Notes under the pieces: model-generated
Seen by the model: the letters and a program-made list of their open reading frames with translations, nothing else
What the model was told of the DNA's origin: nothing
The model's database searches: none
Position numbers and translations under genes: made by a program
Shown here: positions 7,027 through 13,089 of the stretch, one piece after another
Position numbering within the stretch: position 1 is the first letter of the stretch
How the letters are laid out: every line of letters starts with the position of its first letter
Source: an uncultured Pirellula sp.
GTDB taxonomy: Bacteria > Planctomycetota > Planctomycetia > Pirellulales > Pirellulaceae
Length of the DNA stretch: 13,089 nt
Reading direction: 5' to 3'
Assembly: GCA_903892365.1 (NCBI GenBank)
Contig: CAITIF010000081.1
Coordinates: forward strand, 1 to 13,089

Positions 7027-8952
7027 TTATCGAACAAAGCCCCTTGCCTTCAGCAATTCCAACACGGCGCTCACACTTTCAGCAACACTTAAGTCGCCTG
7101 TGTTCAAGATCATGTCCGGATCTTCCGGGATCTCATAAAGGGCTTTGTTGCTATCGACAGCTGGTTCCATTCTGCCAGCCGCTTTGGTATCTCGGGCCTT
7201 TCGGATGCTTTCGTCGGCGGTGCAATGGATCGTCAAAAATCGATCTTTGCCGATAACCTCTGCAACGCGTTCCCGCACCGATTGATTGGGGGCAACGAAT
7301 GCTGCTAGGCAAATCAATCCGTTGTCGTTAAACAGTTTGGCAACGTGTGCAGAACGACGTAGATTTTCACTGCGTTCTTCAACGGTGTAACCGAGGTCGA
7401 TGTTAACCCCTTTCCGCATTTGTTCGCCATCGAGAACAGATACCGCACGCCCCTCATCGAACAAGGCGCGTTCTACGGCCCGCGCGATGGTAGTCTTACC
7501 GGTCCCAGTTAGTCCAGTGAACAAGACGGTCGCTGGTTTTTGACCAAACCGAGCGGCTCGTTCAGAATCCGTGACGCTGGATAATTGTTCCTGTTTGTCC
7601 GATACTTGCGAATCGGTACTTTCCCAAGCTGCGGTTGCTGCTTTGGCCGAATCGCGATCGGAGATCATTCCTGCTCCGACCGTCGTGTTATTGATACGAT
7701 CGATAATGATGAACGAACCGGTGAATCGATTGCGGCGGTAGGCATCGAAATAGAGTTGTTGGCTCAAGGTAACCGAACAACGACCTATTTCATTCAATTG
7801 TAAATCGGGTGCTGGTGTTCGATGCAGCGTATTAACGTCGACACGGTATTTCAACGAATCGATTTGGCCAGTTACAGTTTGGGTCGTGTGTTTGAAGAGA
7901 TAGGTTTTGCCAGGGACCATCGCTTCAGCGCTCATCCAAACAATGGTCGCATCGAATCCGTTGCTCATCTTTGGAACGTTACCGGGCCTAACGATCATAT
8001 CGCCACGTGAGCAATCGACTTCATCTTCAAAAAGCAGCGTGATCGATTGGGAACTGAACGCTTCCTCCAAGTCACCATCCTGAGTCACAATGCGTTTGAC
8101 TTTACTGGTACGTTTGGAGGGAAGGACCATGATTTGGTCTCCCTTGCGAATGATGCCAGAGGCGACGGTACCGCAGAAGCCACGATAGTCCAAATTCGGA
8201 CGATTCACATATTGGACCGGCAATCGGAAGTCTTCAAGATTGCGATCGGATCCGATGTAAACCGTTTCAAGGAAGTTCATCAGTGTCGTGCCTTTGTACC
8301 ATGGCATGTTGGTACTGGGGTCAACAAGGTTCTCGCCGTGCAATGCCACGATGGGGATAAAATGAAGATCGGGGAGATCCAAACGCGATACGAAGTCACG
8401 ATAGTCTTTGCAGATTTCATCAAATCGTTCTTGGCTGTATCCAACCAAATCCATTTTATTGATCGCAACGACCACATGACGGATACCTAGCAACGAAACA
8501 ATAAAGCTGTGTCGCTTGGTCTGAGTCAAAACACCATATCGTGCATCAATCAGAATGATGGCTAGATCGGCCGTCGATGCACCGGTCGCCATATTGCGGG
8601 TGTACTGTTCGTGGCCTGGTGTATCCGCGATAATGAACTTGCGTTTGGCTGTTGAGAAGTAGCGGTAGGCTACATCGATCGTGATACCTTGTTCGCGTTC
8701 GGCTTTTAGCCCATCGGTTACCAACGCTGGATCGAAACCGCCACCGGTGGTTCCATGGACTTTGCTTTCCGTTTCCAGCTGAGCCAGTTGATCTTCGTAT
8801 AGCATTTTGCTATCGAAAAGCAGACGCCCAATCAGAGTGCTTTTTCCATCATCGACACTTCCGCACGTGATGAATCGGAGCAGTTCTTTTTGTTCGTGTT
8901 GTTTGAGATATGCCAGAATGTCTTTGGCAATGAGGTCGCTTTGGTGTGACAT
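7027..8952 (-). CDS. cysNC: Bifunctional sulfate adenylyltransferase subunit 1 / adenylylsulfate kinase (CysN-CysC fusion)
   Basis: The N-terminal part (about 20-440) is the GTPase subunit of ATP sulfurylase, which with CysD couples GTP hydrolysis to APS formation from sulfate and ATP. It shows the P-loop GSVDDGKST (31-39), the switch region [20 protein letters not shown] (110-114) and NKMD (165-168), followed by EF-Tu-like beta-barrel domains. The C-terminal part (about 470-641) is an APS kinase domain that would make [15 protein letters not shown] (P-loop, 478-488), [27 protein letters not shown] and [12 protein letters not shown]. The lid region after RKARD ([23 protein letters not shown]) is about five residues shorter than in E. 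coli CysC and lacks its GLYKKA and FTGID elements, so the kinase may be altered. The length, 641 residues, fits CysNC fusions. It lies three bases downstream of cysD in one operon. Confidence 0.95.
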   Translation of the reverse strand: MSHQSDLIAKDILAYLKQHEQKELLRFITCGSVDDGKSTLIGRLLFDSKMLYEDQLAQLETESKVHGTTGGGFDPALVTDGLKAEREQGITIDVAYRYFSTAKRKFIIADTPGHEQYTRNMATGASTADLAIILIDARYGVLTQTKRHSFIVSLLGIRHVVVAINKMDLVGYSQERFDEICKDYRDFVSRLDLPDLHFIPIVALHGENLVDPSTNMPWYKGTTLMNFLETVYIGSDRNLEDFRLPVQYVNRPNLDYRGFCGTVASGIIRKGDQIMVLPSKRTSKVKRIVTQDGDLEEAFSSQSITLLFEDEVDCSRGDMIVRPGNVPKMSNGFDATIVWMSAEAMVPGKTYLFKHTTQTVTGQIDSLKYRVDVNTLHRTPAPDLQLNEIGRCSVTLSQQLYFDAYRRNRFTGSFIIIDRINNTTVGAGMISDRDSAKAATAAWESTDSQVSDKQEQLSSVTDSERAARFGQKPATVLFTGLTGTGKTTIARAVERALFDEGRAVSVLDGEQMRKGVNIDLGYTVEERSENLRRSAHVAKLFNDNGLICLAAFVAPNQSVRERVAEVIGKDRFLTIHCTADESIRKARDTKAAGRMEPAVDSNKALYEIPEDPDMILNTGDLSVAESVSAVLELLKARGFVR

Positions 8953-8955
8953 GCT

Positions 8956-9867
8956 TTAGAAATATCCCTGCGTCTTCTTGAGTTCCATACCTGCCCCGCC
9001 ACCGTCCTTATCGATCACTCGACCTTGCCGTTCCGAAGTGGTTGTCAGAAGCATTTCTTGAATGATTTCTGGCAGAGTCGCTGCGGTAGATTCGACGCCA
9101 CCGGTCAATGGGTAGCAACCAAGGGTTCGAAAGCGGATCATCTTGTTCTCGACCGTTTCGCCCGGTCGAGGCTTGATCCGGTCATCATTCAAGTGAATCC
9201 AGGTTCCGTTTCGCCAAACGACCGGGAGCATTTTGGCAAAGTACAGATCAGGCAGAGGAATGTTCTCTAGATAAATGTATTGCCATACATCCAACTCCGT
9301 CCAATTGGACAAGGGGAAGACACGAATGCTCTCTCCCGGATTCACTCGAGAGTTGTACAAGTTCCATAGTTCAGGTCGTTGATTCTTAGGATCCCAACGA
9401 TGGAATTTATCGCGGAAGGAGAAAACACGTTCTTTGGCTCTAGATTTTTCCTCGTCACGTCGTGCTCCGCCAAAGGCTGCGTCGAAGCCATACTTGTTGA
9501 GTGCCATTTTCAGCGAATCGGTCTTCATAACCTCGGTGTGCTTTTCGCTGTTCTCGCTAGGGTCAATTCCTAGCTTCAGACCTTCGTGATTGATATGGAC
9601 CAGCAGCTCAATCCCCAGCTCATTCTTCACATAATTGTCGCGAAATGCGATCATCTCTTTGAACTTCCAGGTGGTATCCACATGCAAGAACGGGAACGGT
9701 GGCTTGGCTGGATAGAAAGCCTTCAGGGCCAAGTGCGTCATTACTGCCGAGTCTTTACCTACGGAGTAAAGCATGACTGGCTTTTTGAACTCCGACGCGA
9801 CTTCGCGGATGATGTGGATGCTTTCCGCTTCCAACTGTTTTAGGTGCGTAAGGTTATATGAGTTCAT
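8956..9867 (-). CDS. cysD: Sulfate adenylyltransferase subunit 2 (CysD)
   Basis: This is the catalytic small subunit of ATP sulfurylase, which works with the CysN domain encoded next to it to make adenylyl sulfate (APS) in the cytoplasm. Its 303 residues match the family's usual 300-302. The N-type ATP pyrophosphatase loop is SVGKDS (35-40) in [21 protein letters not shown]. Further signatures are [38 protein letters not shown], the [12 protein letters not shown] segment, and a C-terminus close to the family consensus ([26 protein letters not shown]). The ATG at 9867 is supported by a GAGG five bases upstream. It is the first gene of a cysD-cysNC operon; no cysH, cysI or sulfate transporter gene lies in the window. 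Confidence 0.97.
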   Translation of the reverse strand: MNSYNLTHLKQLEAESIHIIREVASEFKKPVMLYSVGKDSAVMTHLALKAFYPAKPPFPFLHVDTTWKFKEMIAFRDNYVKNELGIELLVHINHEGLKLGIDPSENSEKHTEVMKTDSLKMALNKYGFDAAFGGARRDEEKSRAKERVFSFRDKFHRWDPKNQRPELWNLYNSRVNPGESIRVFPLSNWTELDVWQYIYLENIPLPDLYFAKMLPVVWRNGTWIHLNDDRIKPRPGETVENKMIRFRTLGCYPLTGGVESTAATLPEIIQEMLLTTTSERQGRVIDKDGGGAGMELKKTQGYF

Positions 9868-9872
9868 TCAAT

Positions 9873-9876
9873 CCTC
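9873..9876 (-). promoter_or_regulatory. Ribosome-binding site of cysD
   Basis: On the minus strand GAGG lies five bases before the ATG at 9867. It is one of the few clear Shine-Dalgarno sequences in the window and supports this start codon. Confidence 0.6.
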
Positions 9877-9958
9877 GGCTCGATTCCATGAGCGGCTGGC
9901 GTCCCATGTGAAAATAGGTAATCGTCTGGCTGTATAAAGTAGTAATCCACGCAAAATG

Positions 9959-9985
9959 AAAAAGGGGGGACGTCGCTTCCCACAC
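9959..9985 (-). terminator. Weak terminator-like structure after kbl
   Basis: On the minus strand GGGA (9981 to 9978) can pair with TCCC (9970 to 9967) across seven bases. It is followed by further C residues and then TTTTT at 9963-9959, about 25 bases past the kbl stop. The stem is short with mismatches outside the core, but the T run and position fit transcription ending between kbl and the cysD operon. Confidence 0.35.
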
Positions 9986-10005
9986 CTTTTTTGTCCAAAC
10001 CCTAG

Positions 10006-11178
10006 CTAGTGAACACGCCTCGCAAACGACTCTGCTGTTGCTAGCAATTGGTCTCGCGAATGAGCTGCGGAGACTTGCGTTCTAATTCTGGCTTTGCCTT
10101 GCGGCACGACTGGGTACGAGAATGCTATCACATAGATTCCATCTTCCAGCATGGCTTTGGCGACGGCTGCTGCTTGGGAAGCTTCACCAATCATGACGGG
10201 AACAATGGGATGGCTTCCTGGAAGGATATTCAGCCCTCGCTGAAGCATGGCTTCTCGAAAGTACTTCGTGTTGTCTTCAAGCGTGTCTCTTAACTGCGTT
10301 GATTCTTCCAGCATATCCAGGGACTGCAGTGTTCCCGCAACGATGGGTGGTGCTACTGTATTGGAAAAAAGGTAAGTCCTGGAGCGTTGCCGCAACAATT
10401 CAATCAATTCCGAATTACCTGAAGTGTACCCACCGCTGGCTCCCCCAAGAGCCTTGCCTAAGGTTCCGGTCAGGATATCGATTCGGTCCATGACATCGCA
10501 ATGCTCGTGCGATCCTCGTCCTTTAGGCCCAACAAATCCTACAGCATGTGAATCGTCCACCATGACCATGGCATCGTACTTGTCAGCAAGATCACAGACG
10601 CTCGCCAGATCAGCAATCGTGCCATCCATGGAGAATACTCCATCTGTGGCAATCAGCTTGAACCGCGATGTTTTCGCTTCTTCCAGTTTCGCCTGCAGAT
10701 CCTGCATATCGTTGTTTCTGTACCTGAATCGCTTCGCTTTGCAAAGCCTGATGCCGTCGATGATGCTGGCGTGATTGAGCTCATCGGAAATAATGGCATC
10801 CTCTGGACCAAGGATGGTTTCAAACAGTCCGCCATTCGCGTCCCAACAGGAGTTGTAGAGGATCGTGTCCTGCATGCCCAAAAACTTGCTTAGTCTGTTC
10901 TCGAGTTCTTTATGGATGGTTTGCGTACCACAAATAAATCGTACCGAAGCCATGCCGTAGCCCCAACGTTGCAATCCTTGTTCTGCGGCTGCTTGAACGG
11001 CTGGATGCTGTGCCAGCCCTAGATAATTGTTGGCACACATGTTCAGCAGTTCTTTGCCATCGGCAAGCTTCACCAGGGTCCCTTGCGTGGTATCGATGAC
11101 CCGCTCGGTTTTGAAAGTCCCTGCCTGCTTCATCGCATGGTTCGCTTGCTCCAGGTGTTCTAAGAATTGTGCGTTCAT
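10006..11178 (-). CDS. kbl: Glycine C-acetyltransferase (2-amino-3-ketobutyrate CoA ligase)
   Basis: This cytoplasmic PLP enzyme of the alpha-oxoamine synthase family interconverts 2-amino-3-oxobutyrate plus CoA and glycine plus acetyl-CoA, the second step of threonine breakdown by the dehydrogenase route. Its 390 residues match the family (about 398 in E. coli). Visible are [14 protein letters not shown] (47-59), [45 protein letters not shown] with the PLP-stacking His136, [16 protein letters not shown] with Asp208 and His211, and [14 protein letters not shown] with the Schiff-base Lys242. The [14 protein letters not shown] segment then follows, and the C-terminal [21 protein letters not shown] is also typical. 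KBL fits these motifs better than the related 8-amino-7-oxononanoate synthase. The gene follows the DUF2237 gene by 12 bases. No threonine dehydrogenase gene is seen in the window. Confidence 0.95.
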   Translation of the reverse strand: MNAQFLEHLEQANHAMKQAGTFKTERVIDTTQGTLVKLADGKELLNMCANNYLGLAQHPAVQAAAEQGLQRWGYGMASVRFICGTQTIHKELENRLSKFLGMQDTILYNSCWDANGGLFETILGPEDAIISDELNHASIIDGIRLCKAKRFRYRNNDMQDLQAKLEEAKTSRFKLIATDGVFSMDGTIADLASVCDLADKYDAMVMVDDSHAVGFVGPKGRGSHEHCDVMDRIDILTGTLGKALGGASGGYTSGNSELIELLRQRSRTYLFSNTVAPPIVAGTLQSLDMLEESTQLRDTLEDNTKYFREAMLQRGLNILPGSHPIVPVMIGEASQAAAVAKAMLEDGIYVIAFSYPVVPQGKARIRTQVSAAHSRDQLLATAESFARRVH

Positions 11179-11188
11179 GGATGGGGAT

Positions 11189-11192
11189 TCCT
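11189..11192 (-). promoter_or_regulatory. kbl ribosome-binding site overlapping the upstream stop codon
   Basis: On the minus strand AGGA lies ten bases before the kbl ATG and overlaps the TAG stop of the DUF2237 gene (TAGGA). This layout suggests translational coupling of the two genes. Confidence 0.5.
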
Positions 11193-11553
11193 AGAGCGAA
11201 TGCTGTTCTAAATCGGATAGATCCACAAACTCTAGGGTCGAGATGTGGGTGGCGTTCAAATCAACTTTAGGTGCAATACCTGCAATCAAAGCTTCCTTCC
11301 AACGTTGGACACACAAACACCATCGGTCCCCCGGCTTGAGCCCAGGAAAGTGGAAGGCTGGTACCGGCGTCATCAAATCGTTCCCACGCTCTTTCGAAAA
11401 CAGAAGGAACTCTTGATTCATTTCCGCACACACCAAATGCAGACCATAGTCTTCTGCACCGGATCGGCAACACCCGTCACGGAAGAATCCCGTGGGAGGA
11501 TCGTTCGAACATGTTTGCATTGGCAATCCTAGAACGTTTTTGGCATCTGACAC
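11191..11553 (-). CDS. DUF2237 family protein
   Basis: This small protein of 120 residues matches the DUF2237 family across its whole length. The signature runs from NVLGLPMQTCSNDPPTGFFRDGCC through GAEDYGLHLVCAEMNQEFLLFSKERGNDL to FPGLKPGDRWCLCVQRWKEA and ends with the ATHISTLEFV strand. Six cysteines (15, 28, 29, 42, 79, 81), including the adjacent CC and CLC, sit at positions that look conserved in the family. They could bind a metal or be redox active, but no function is established that I know of. The start is GTG at 11553, with GGAG 11 bases upstream. It is the promoter-proximal gene of a pair with kbl, so a role near amino-acid metabolism is possible, though this is inference from order alone. 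Confidence 0.93.
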   Translation of the reverse strand: MSDAKNVLGLPMQTCSNDPPTGFFRDGCCRSGAEDYGLHLVCAEMNQEFLLFSKERGNDLMTPVPAFHFPGLKPGDRWCLCVQRWKEALIAGIAPKVDLNATHISTLEFVDLSDLEQHSL

Positions 11554-11564
11554 GGTAACGTGTT

Positions 11565-11568
11565 CTCC
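11565..11568 (-). promoter_or_regulatory. Probable ribosome-binding site of the DUF2237 gene
   Basis: On the minus strand GGAG lies 11 bases before the GTG at 11553. Spacing is a little long, but no better start exists in frame, so it supports GTG initiation. Confidence 0.4.
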
Positions 11569-11687
11569 GCTGCAAAGTGGTTATGCGTAACGTCGGGTTG
11601 GGGGTCCCCTTCGCTTTGAAATCGAATTGTAACGTCAGTTAGCTTTTTTGTATCAAGCTTACCGCCATGGTTTCAGGACATTCAACA

Positions 11688-11721
11688 TTCGATTCTTTGC
11701 GGTGTTCGATTCTTCGCCGTG
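11688..11721. repeat. 17-bp tandem repeat in the divergent promoter region
   Basis: TTCGATTCTTTGCGGTG (11688-11704) is followed directly by TTCGATTCTTCGCCGTG (11705-11721), 15 of 17 bases identical. Tandem near-identical sites of this length in a divergent promoter region are compatible with paired binding sites for a regulator. No known regulator motif was recognised. Confidence 0.5.
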
Positions 11722-11745
11722 GACGTATGGAAATCTCTAAGCTTA

Positions 11746-11757
11746 ATAGAATTCTAT
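11746..11757. promoter_or_regulatory. Perfect 12-bp palindrome, candidate operator
   Basis: ATAGAATTCTAT is its own reverse complement and lies 25 bases past the tandem repeat, in the AT-rich part of the divergent region. It is a plausible dimer-binding operator or part of a promoter, but no factor can be named. Confidence 0.35.
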
Positions 11758-11958
11758 CTTTGTTGTATTTGTTGAGGGTTGGCACAAAACGTCGATAACT
11801 GGGTAAAGTACGAGCCAATGACAAGGAATTCCTTGATGAACCAAGCACCTACCTACGGTGGAAAAGCGGTTCATGGCAGGAAGAAAAAGGGGCACCCAAA
11901 GTGTGCGATAGTAGGAAGGTTACGAACACTCCAAAGAGCAGCGTTGGTAGAGTCAGCA

Positions 11959-12693
11959 ATGAACAACGATACACAACCAAAAGTTAACAGTTTATCCCCA
12001 ATGTTGGAGCTAACCCGAACGACGAAGATTCGAGCAGTAGCGTTTGACATGGATGGGCTGATATTGAACACCGAGGATCTCTACGATCAAGTTGGGACGA
12101 TCTTGATGGAGAGAAGGGGGCGTGTATATCGAGAAGAGGTAAGGCAACAGATGATTGGTTTGCAAGCGAAGCAAGCATTTGAAATACTGATACGAGAAGA
12201 GAGGCTTGTAGAAACTTGGCAGGATCTTCAAAAAGAAACCGACAGTATCTTCGAGGAAATATTGCCGAGTCAGTTGCGAGCCATGCCTGGGCTGGAAGAA
12301 TTCGTTCAAGAAGTCGACCGGTTAAAGCTGCCTAAATGCGTGGCCACAAGCTCGACCCATGCGTTCGCAAGGAAAGCATTAGGGCAATTGAATCTGTTGT
12401 CAGCATTTGATTTTGTGATAACGGCAGAGGATGTGGAACAAGGGAAACCTAATCCCGACATCTATTTGAAAGCCGCCTCGAGGATGAACACAGCGGTGGA
12501 AAAAATGCTGGTTCTTGAGGATAGTCCGAAAGGGACGGCAGCGGGCGTATCCGCTGGGGCTTATGTCGTCTCGGTCCCCAACGAACACACCAAAAAAGGG
12601 TCCTTTCATGGATGCCAATGGATAGCCGACACCTTGCGAGATAGTCGACTATATGAACTTTTGCGGAAAGCCGAGTTCGCAGAGGGAAGGTGA
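11959..12693 (+). CDS. HAD-superfamily hydrolase (beta-phosphoglucomutase/phosphatase-like)
   Basis: From the ATG at 11959 this has 244 residues, a normal length for HAD subfamily IA enzymes with an alpha-helical cap. Motif I is AVAFDMDGLILNTE, with the nucleophile Asp30 and acid/base Asp32. The helical cap spans roughly 38-110. Motif II is CVATSST, motif III supplies Lys in EQGKPNPDIYLKAA, and motif IV is LVLEDSPKGTAAGVSAG with the Mg-binding acidic pair. The family includes beta-phosphoglucomutase, phosphoglycolate phosphatase and sugar-phosphate phosphatases. The substrate cannot be chosen by eye. Start choice is uncertain: ATG at 12001 would leave 14 fewer residues and still precede motif I, while the frame is open back to a TTG at 11779. 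No strong Shine-Dalgarno is seen at any of them. It converges on the GH16 gene. Confidence 0.9.
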   Translation: MNNDTQPKVNSLSPMLELTRTTKIRAVAFDMDGLILNTEDLYDQVGTILMERRGRVYREEVRQQMIGLQAKQAFEILIREERLVETWQDLQKETDSIFEEILPSQLRAMPGLEEFVQEVDRLKLPKCVATSSTHAFARKALGQLNLLSAFDFVITAEDVEQGKPNPDIYLKAASRMNTAVEKMLVLEDSPKGTAAGVSAGAYVVSVPNEHTKKGSFHGCQWIADTLRDSRLYELLRKAEFAEGR

Positions 12694-12707
12694 GCCAACG
12701 GTTCACC
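12689..12707 (+). terminator. Hairpin overlapping the HAD gene stop codon
   Basis: GGTGAGCC (12689-12696) pairs with GGTTCACC (12700-12707) over a three-base loop, with one G-U pair in the plus-strand RNA. The stem includes the TGA stop. In the minus-strand RNA the same position becomes an A-C mismatch, so the structure favours the HAD transcript. No T run follows. Confidence 0.35.
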
Positions 12708-12719
12708 ACAATCCTCCAA

Positions 12720-13089
12720 CTATTTGTAAACGCGGATAAAGTCGATCAGCATTTGAGCTGGAAAAGGGGTAGATTCCGAAACTGGACCCCCAAAGCCACC
12801 CCCCACGGCAACATTAAGAAGCAAATGAAATCGTTGGTCGAACGGGGCGGGATAGGGCCCTTTGTCCGATTCCCAGCGGGAAGTGGAATAGACTTCTTGG
12901 TCATCCAAAAACCAAGTTATTTTCTCCTTGCGCCAATCGAGACTGTACGTGTGAAAATCAAGCGTAAGATCTTTCTTGGTTTCAAAAACGTTGGTGTTGA
13001 AACGATTGTTGGGCCACCGACTGCCGAAATGCAAAGTGGTGTGAAGTTTGCGAGGTTCATGACCTTTGAATTCCATGATGTCGATTTCA
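12720..13089 (-). CDS. GH16 family glycoside hydrolase, C-terminal part (laminarinase-like)
   Basis: The minus-strand frame is open to the right edge, so the 5' part of the gene is missing; the internal ATG at 13076 is not the start. The first visible residues read EIDIMEF, the GH16 catalytic ExDxxE motif, with the nucleophile Glu, assisting Asp and acid/base Glu. After it come LHTTLHFGSRWPNN, DFHTYSLDWRKEKITWFLDDQEVYS, in which the tryptophans line the substrate cleft, and FHLLLNVAVGGGFGGP before the closing strand MLIDFIRVYK. These fit beta-1,3-glucanases (laminarinases) of GH16 better than agarases or carrageenases, but subfamily assignment from 123 residues is tentative. The enzyme is probably secreted; the signal peptide would lie outside the window. 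The domain ends at the protein C-terminus, with no module after it. Confidence 0.92.
   Translation of the reverse strand, partial: EIDIMEFKGHEPRKLHTTLHFGSRWPNNRFNTNVFETKKDLTLDFHTYSLDWRKEKITWFLDDQEVYSTSRWESDKGPYPAPFDQRFHLLLNVAVGGGFGGPVSESTPFPAQMLIDFIRVYK

Larger units (their letters stand above)
11554..11958. other. Divergent regulatory region (405 bases) between DUF2237-kbl and the HAD gene
   Basis: Promoters for both directions should lie here. The stretch holds a 17-bp tandem repeat, a perfect 12-bp palindrome and, at 11602-11611, a short GGGG/CCCC inverted repeat. The reading frame of the HAD gene stays open back to a TTG at 11779, but the added residues look non-conserved and basic. I take 11779-11958 as mainly leader, although an N-terminal extension cannot be excluded. 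Confidence 0.5.

Noticed and set aside
8956..13089. A polysaccharide-sulfate utilisation cluster joining cysD/cysNC with the GH16 enzyme
   Set aside because: No sulfatase, SusC/SusD-like or transporter gene lies between them; the sulfate-activation and GH16 genes are separated by unrelated transcription units.
1..13089. CRISPR array, insertion sequence or phage attachment site
   Set aside because: No regularly spaced repeats, no transposase or integrase motif and no paired terminal repeats were found.

Overview
The window looks like chromosomal DNA from a bacterium, most probably a planctomycete of the Pirellula/Rhodopirellula type. That assignment is inference. It rests on moderate GC, loosely packed genes with weak or absent Shine-Dalgarno sequences, an ABC-2 permease carrying a very large extracytoplasmic domain, a CysD/CysNC pair, and a small J-domain-like protein of a kind I associate with planctomycetes. 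No rRNA, tRNA, CRISPR array, transposase or phage gene was seen.

Left part (1-4114): the N-terminal third of a radical SAM protein leaves the window on the minus strand. Across a 383-base divergent gap lies a plus-strand pair encoding an ABC ATPase and its ABC-2 type permease. The permease is unusual because about 400 residues resembling a beta-propeller sit between its fifth and last membrane helices.

Middle (4115-6980): a long gene-poor stretch is followed by two minus-strand genes, a YciI-family small protein and a dCTP deaminase. A plus-strand gene for a protein with a degenerate J-domain-like region follows. It ends at a 46-base convergent gap holding two back-to-back hairpins.

Right-centre (7027-9867): a tight minus-strand sulfate-activation operon, cysD then cysNC, is separated by 3 bases. 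CysD with the CysN domain makes APS from sulfate and ATP. The fused CysC domain would phosphorylate APS to PAPS, but its substrate-lid region looks shortened and altered. No PAPS reductase or sulfite reductase gene is visible nearby.

Right part (10006-13089): a DUF2237-family gene and kbl (glycine C-acetyltransferase) form a probable minus-strand operon with 12 bases between them. The kbl ribosome-binding site overlaps the upstream stop codon. Divergent from this pair, across a region with a 17-bp tandem repeat and a perfect 12-bp palindrome, is a HAD-superfamily phosphatase or mutase gene. It converges on a 5'-truncated GH16 glycoside hydrolase (laminarinase-like) whose catalytic EIDIME motif lies at the right edge. 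Most genes here are housekeeping or general metabolism. The less ordinary items are the permease architecture, the CysC lid, the DUF2237-kbl pairing and the J-like protein.
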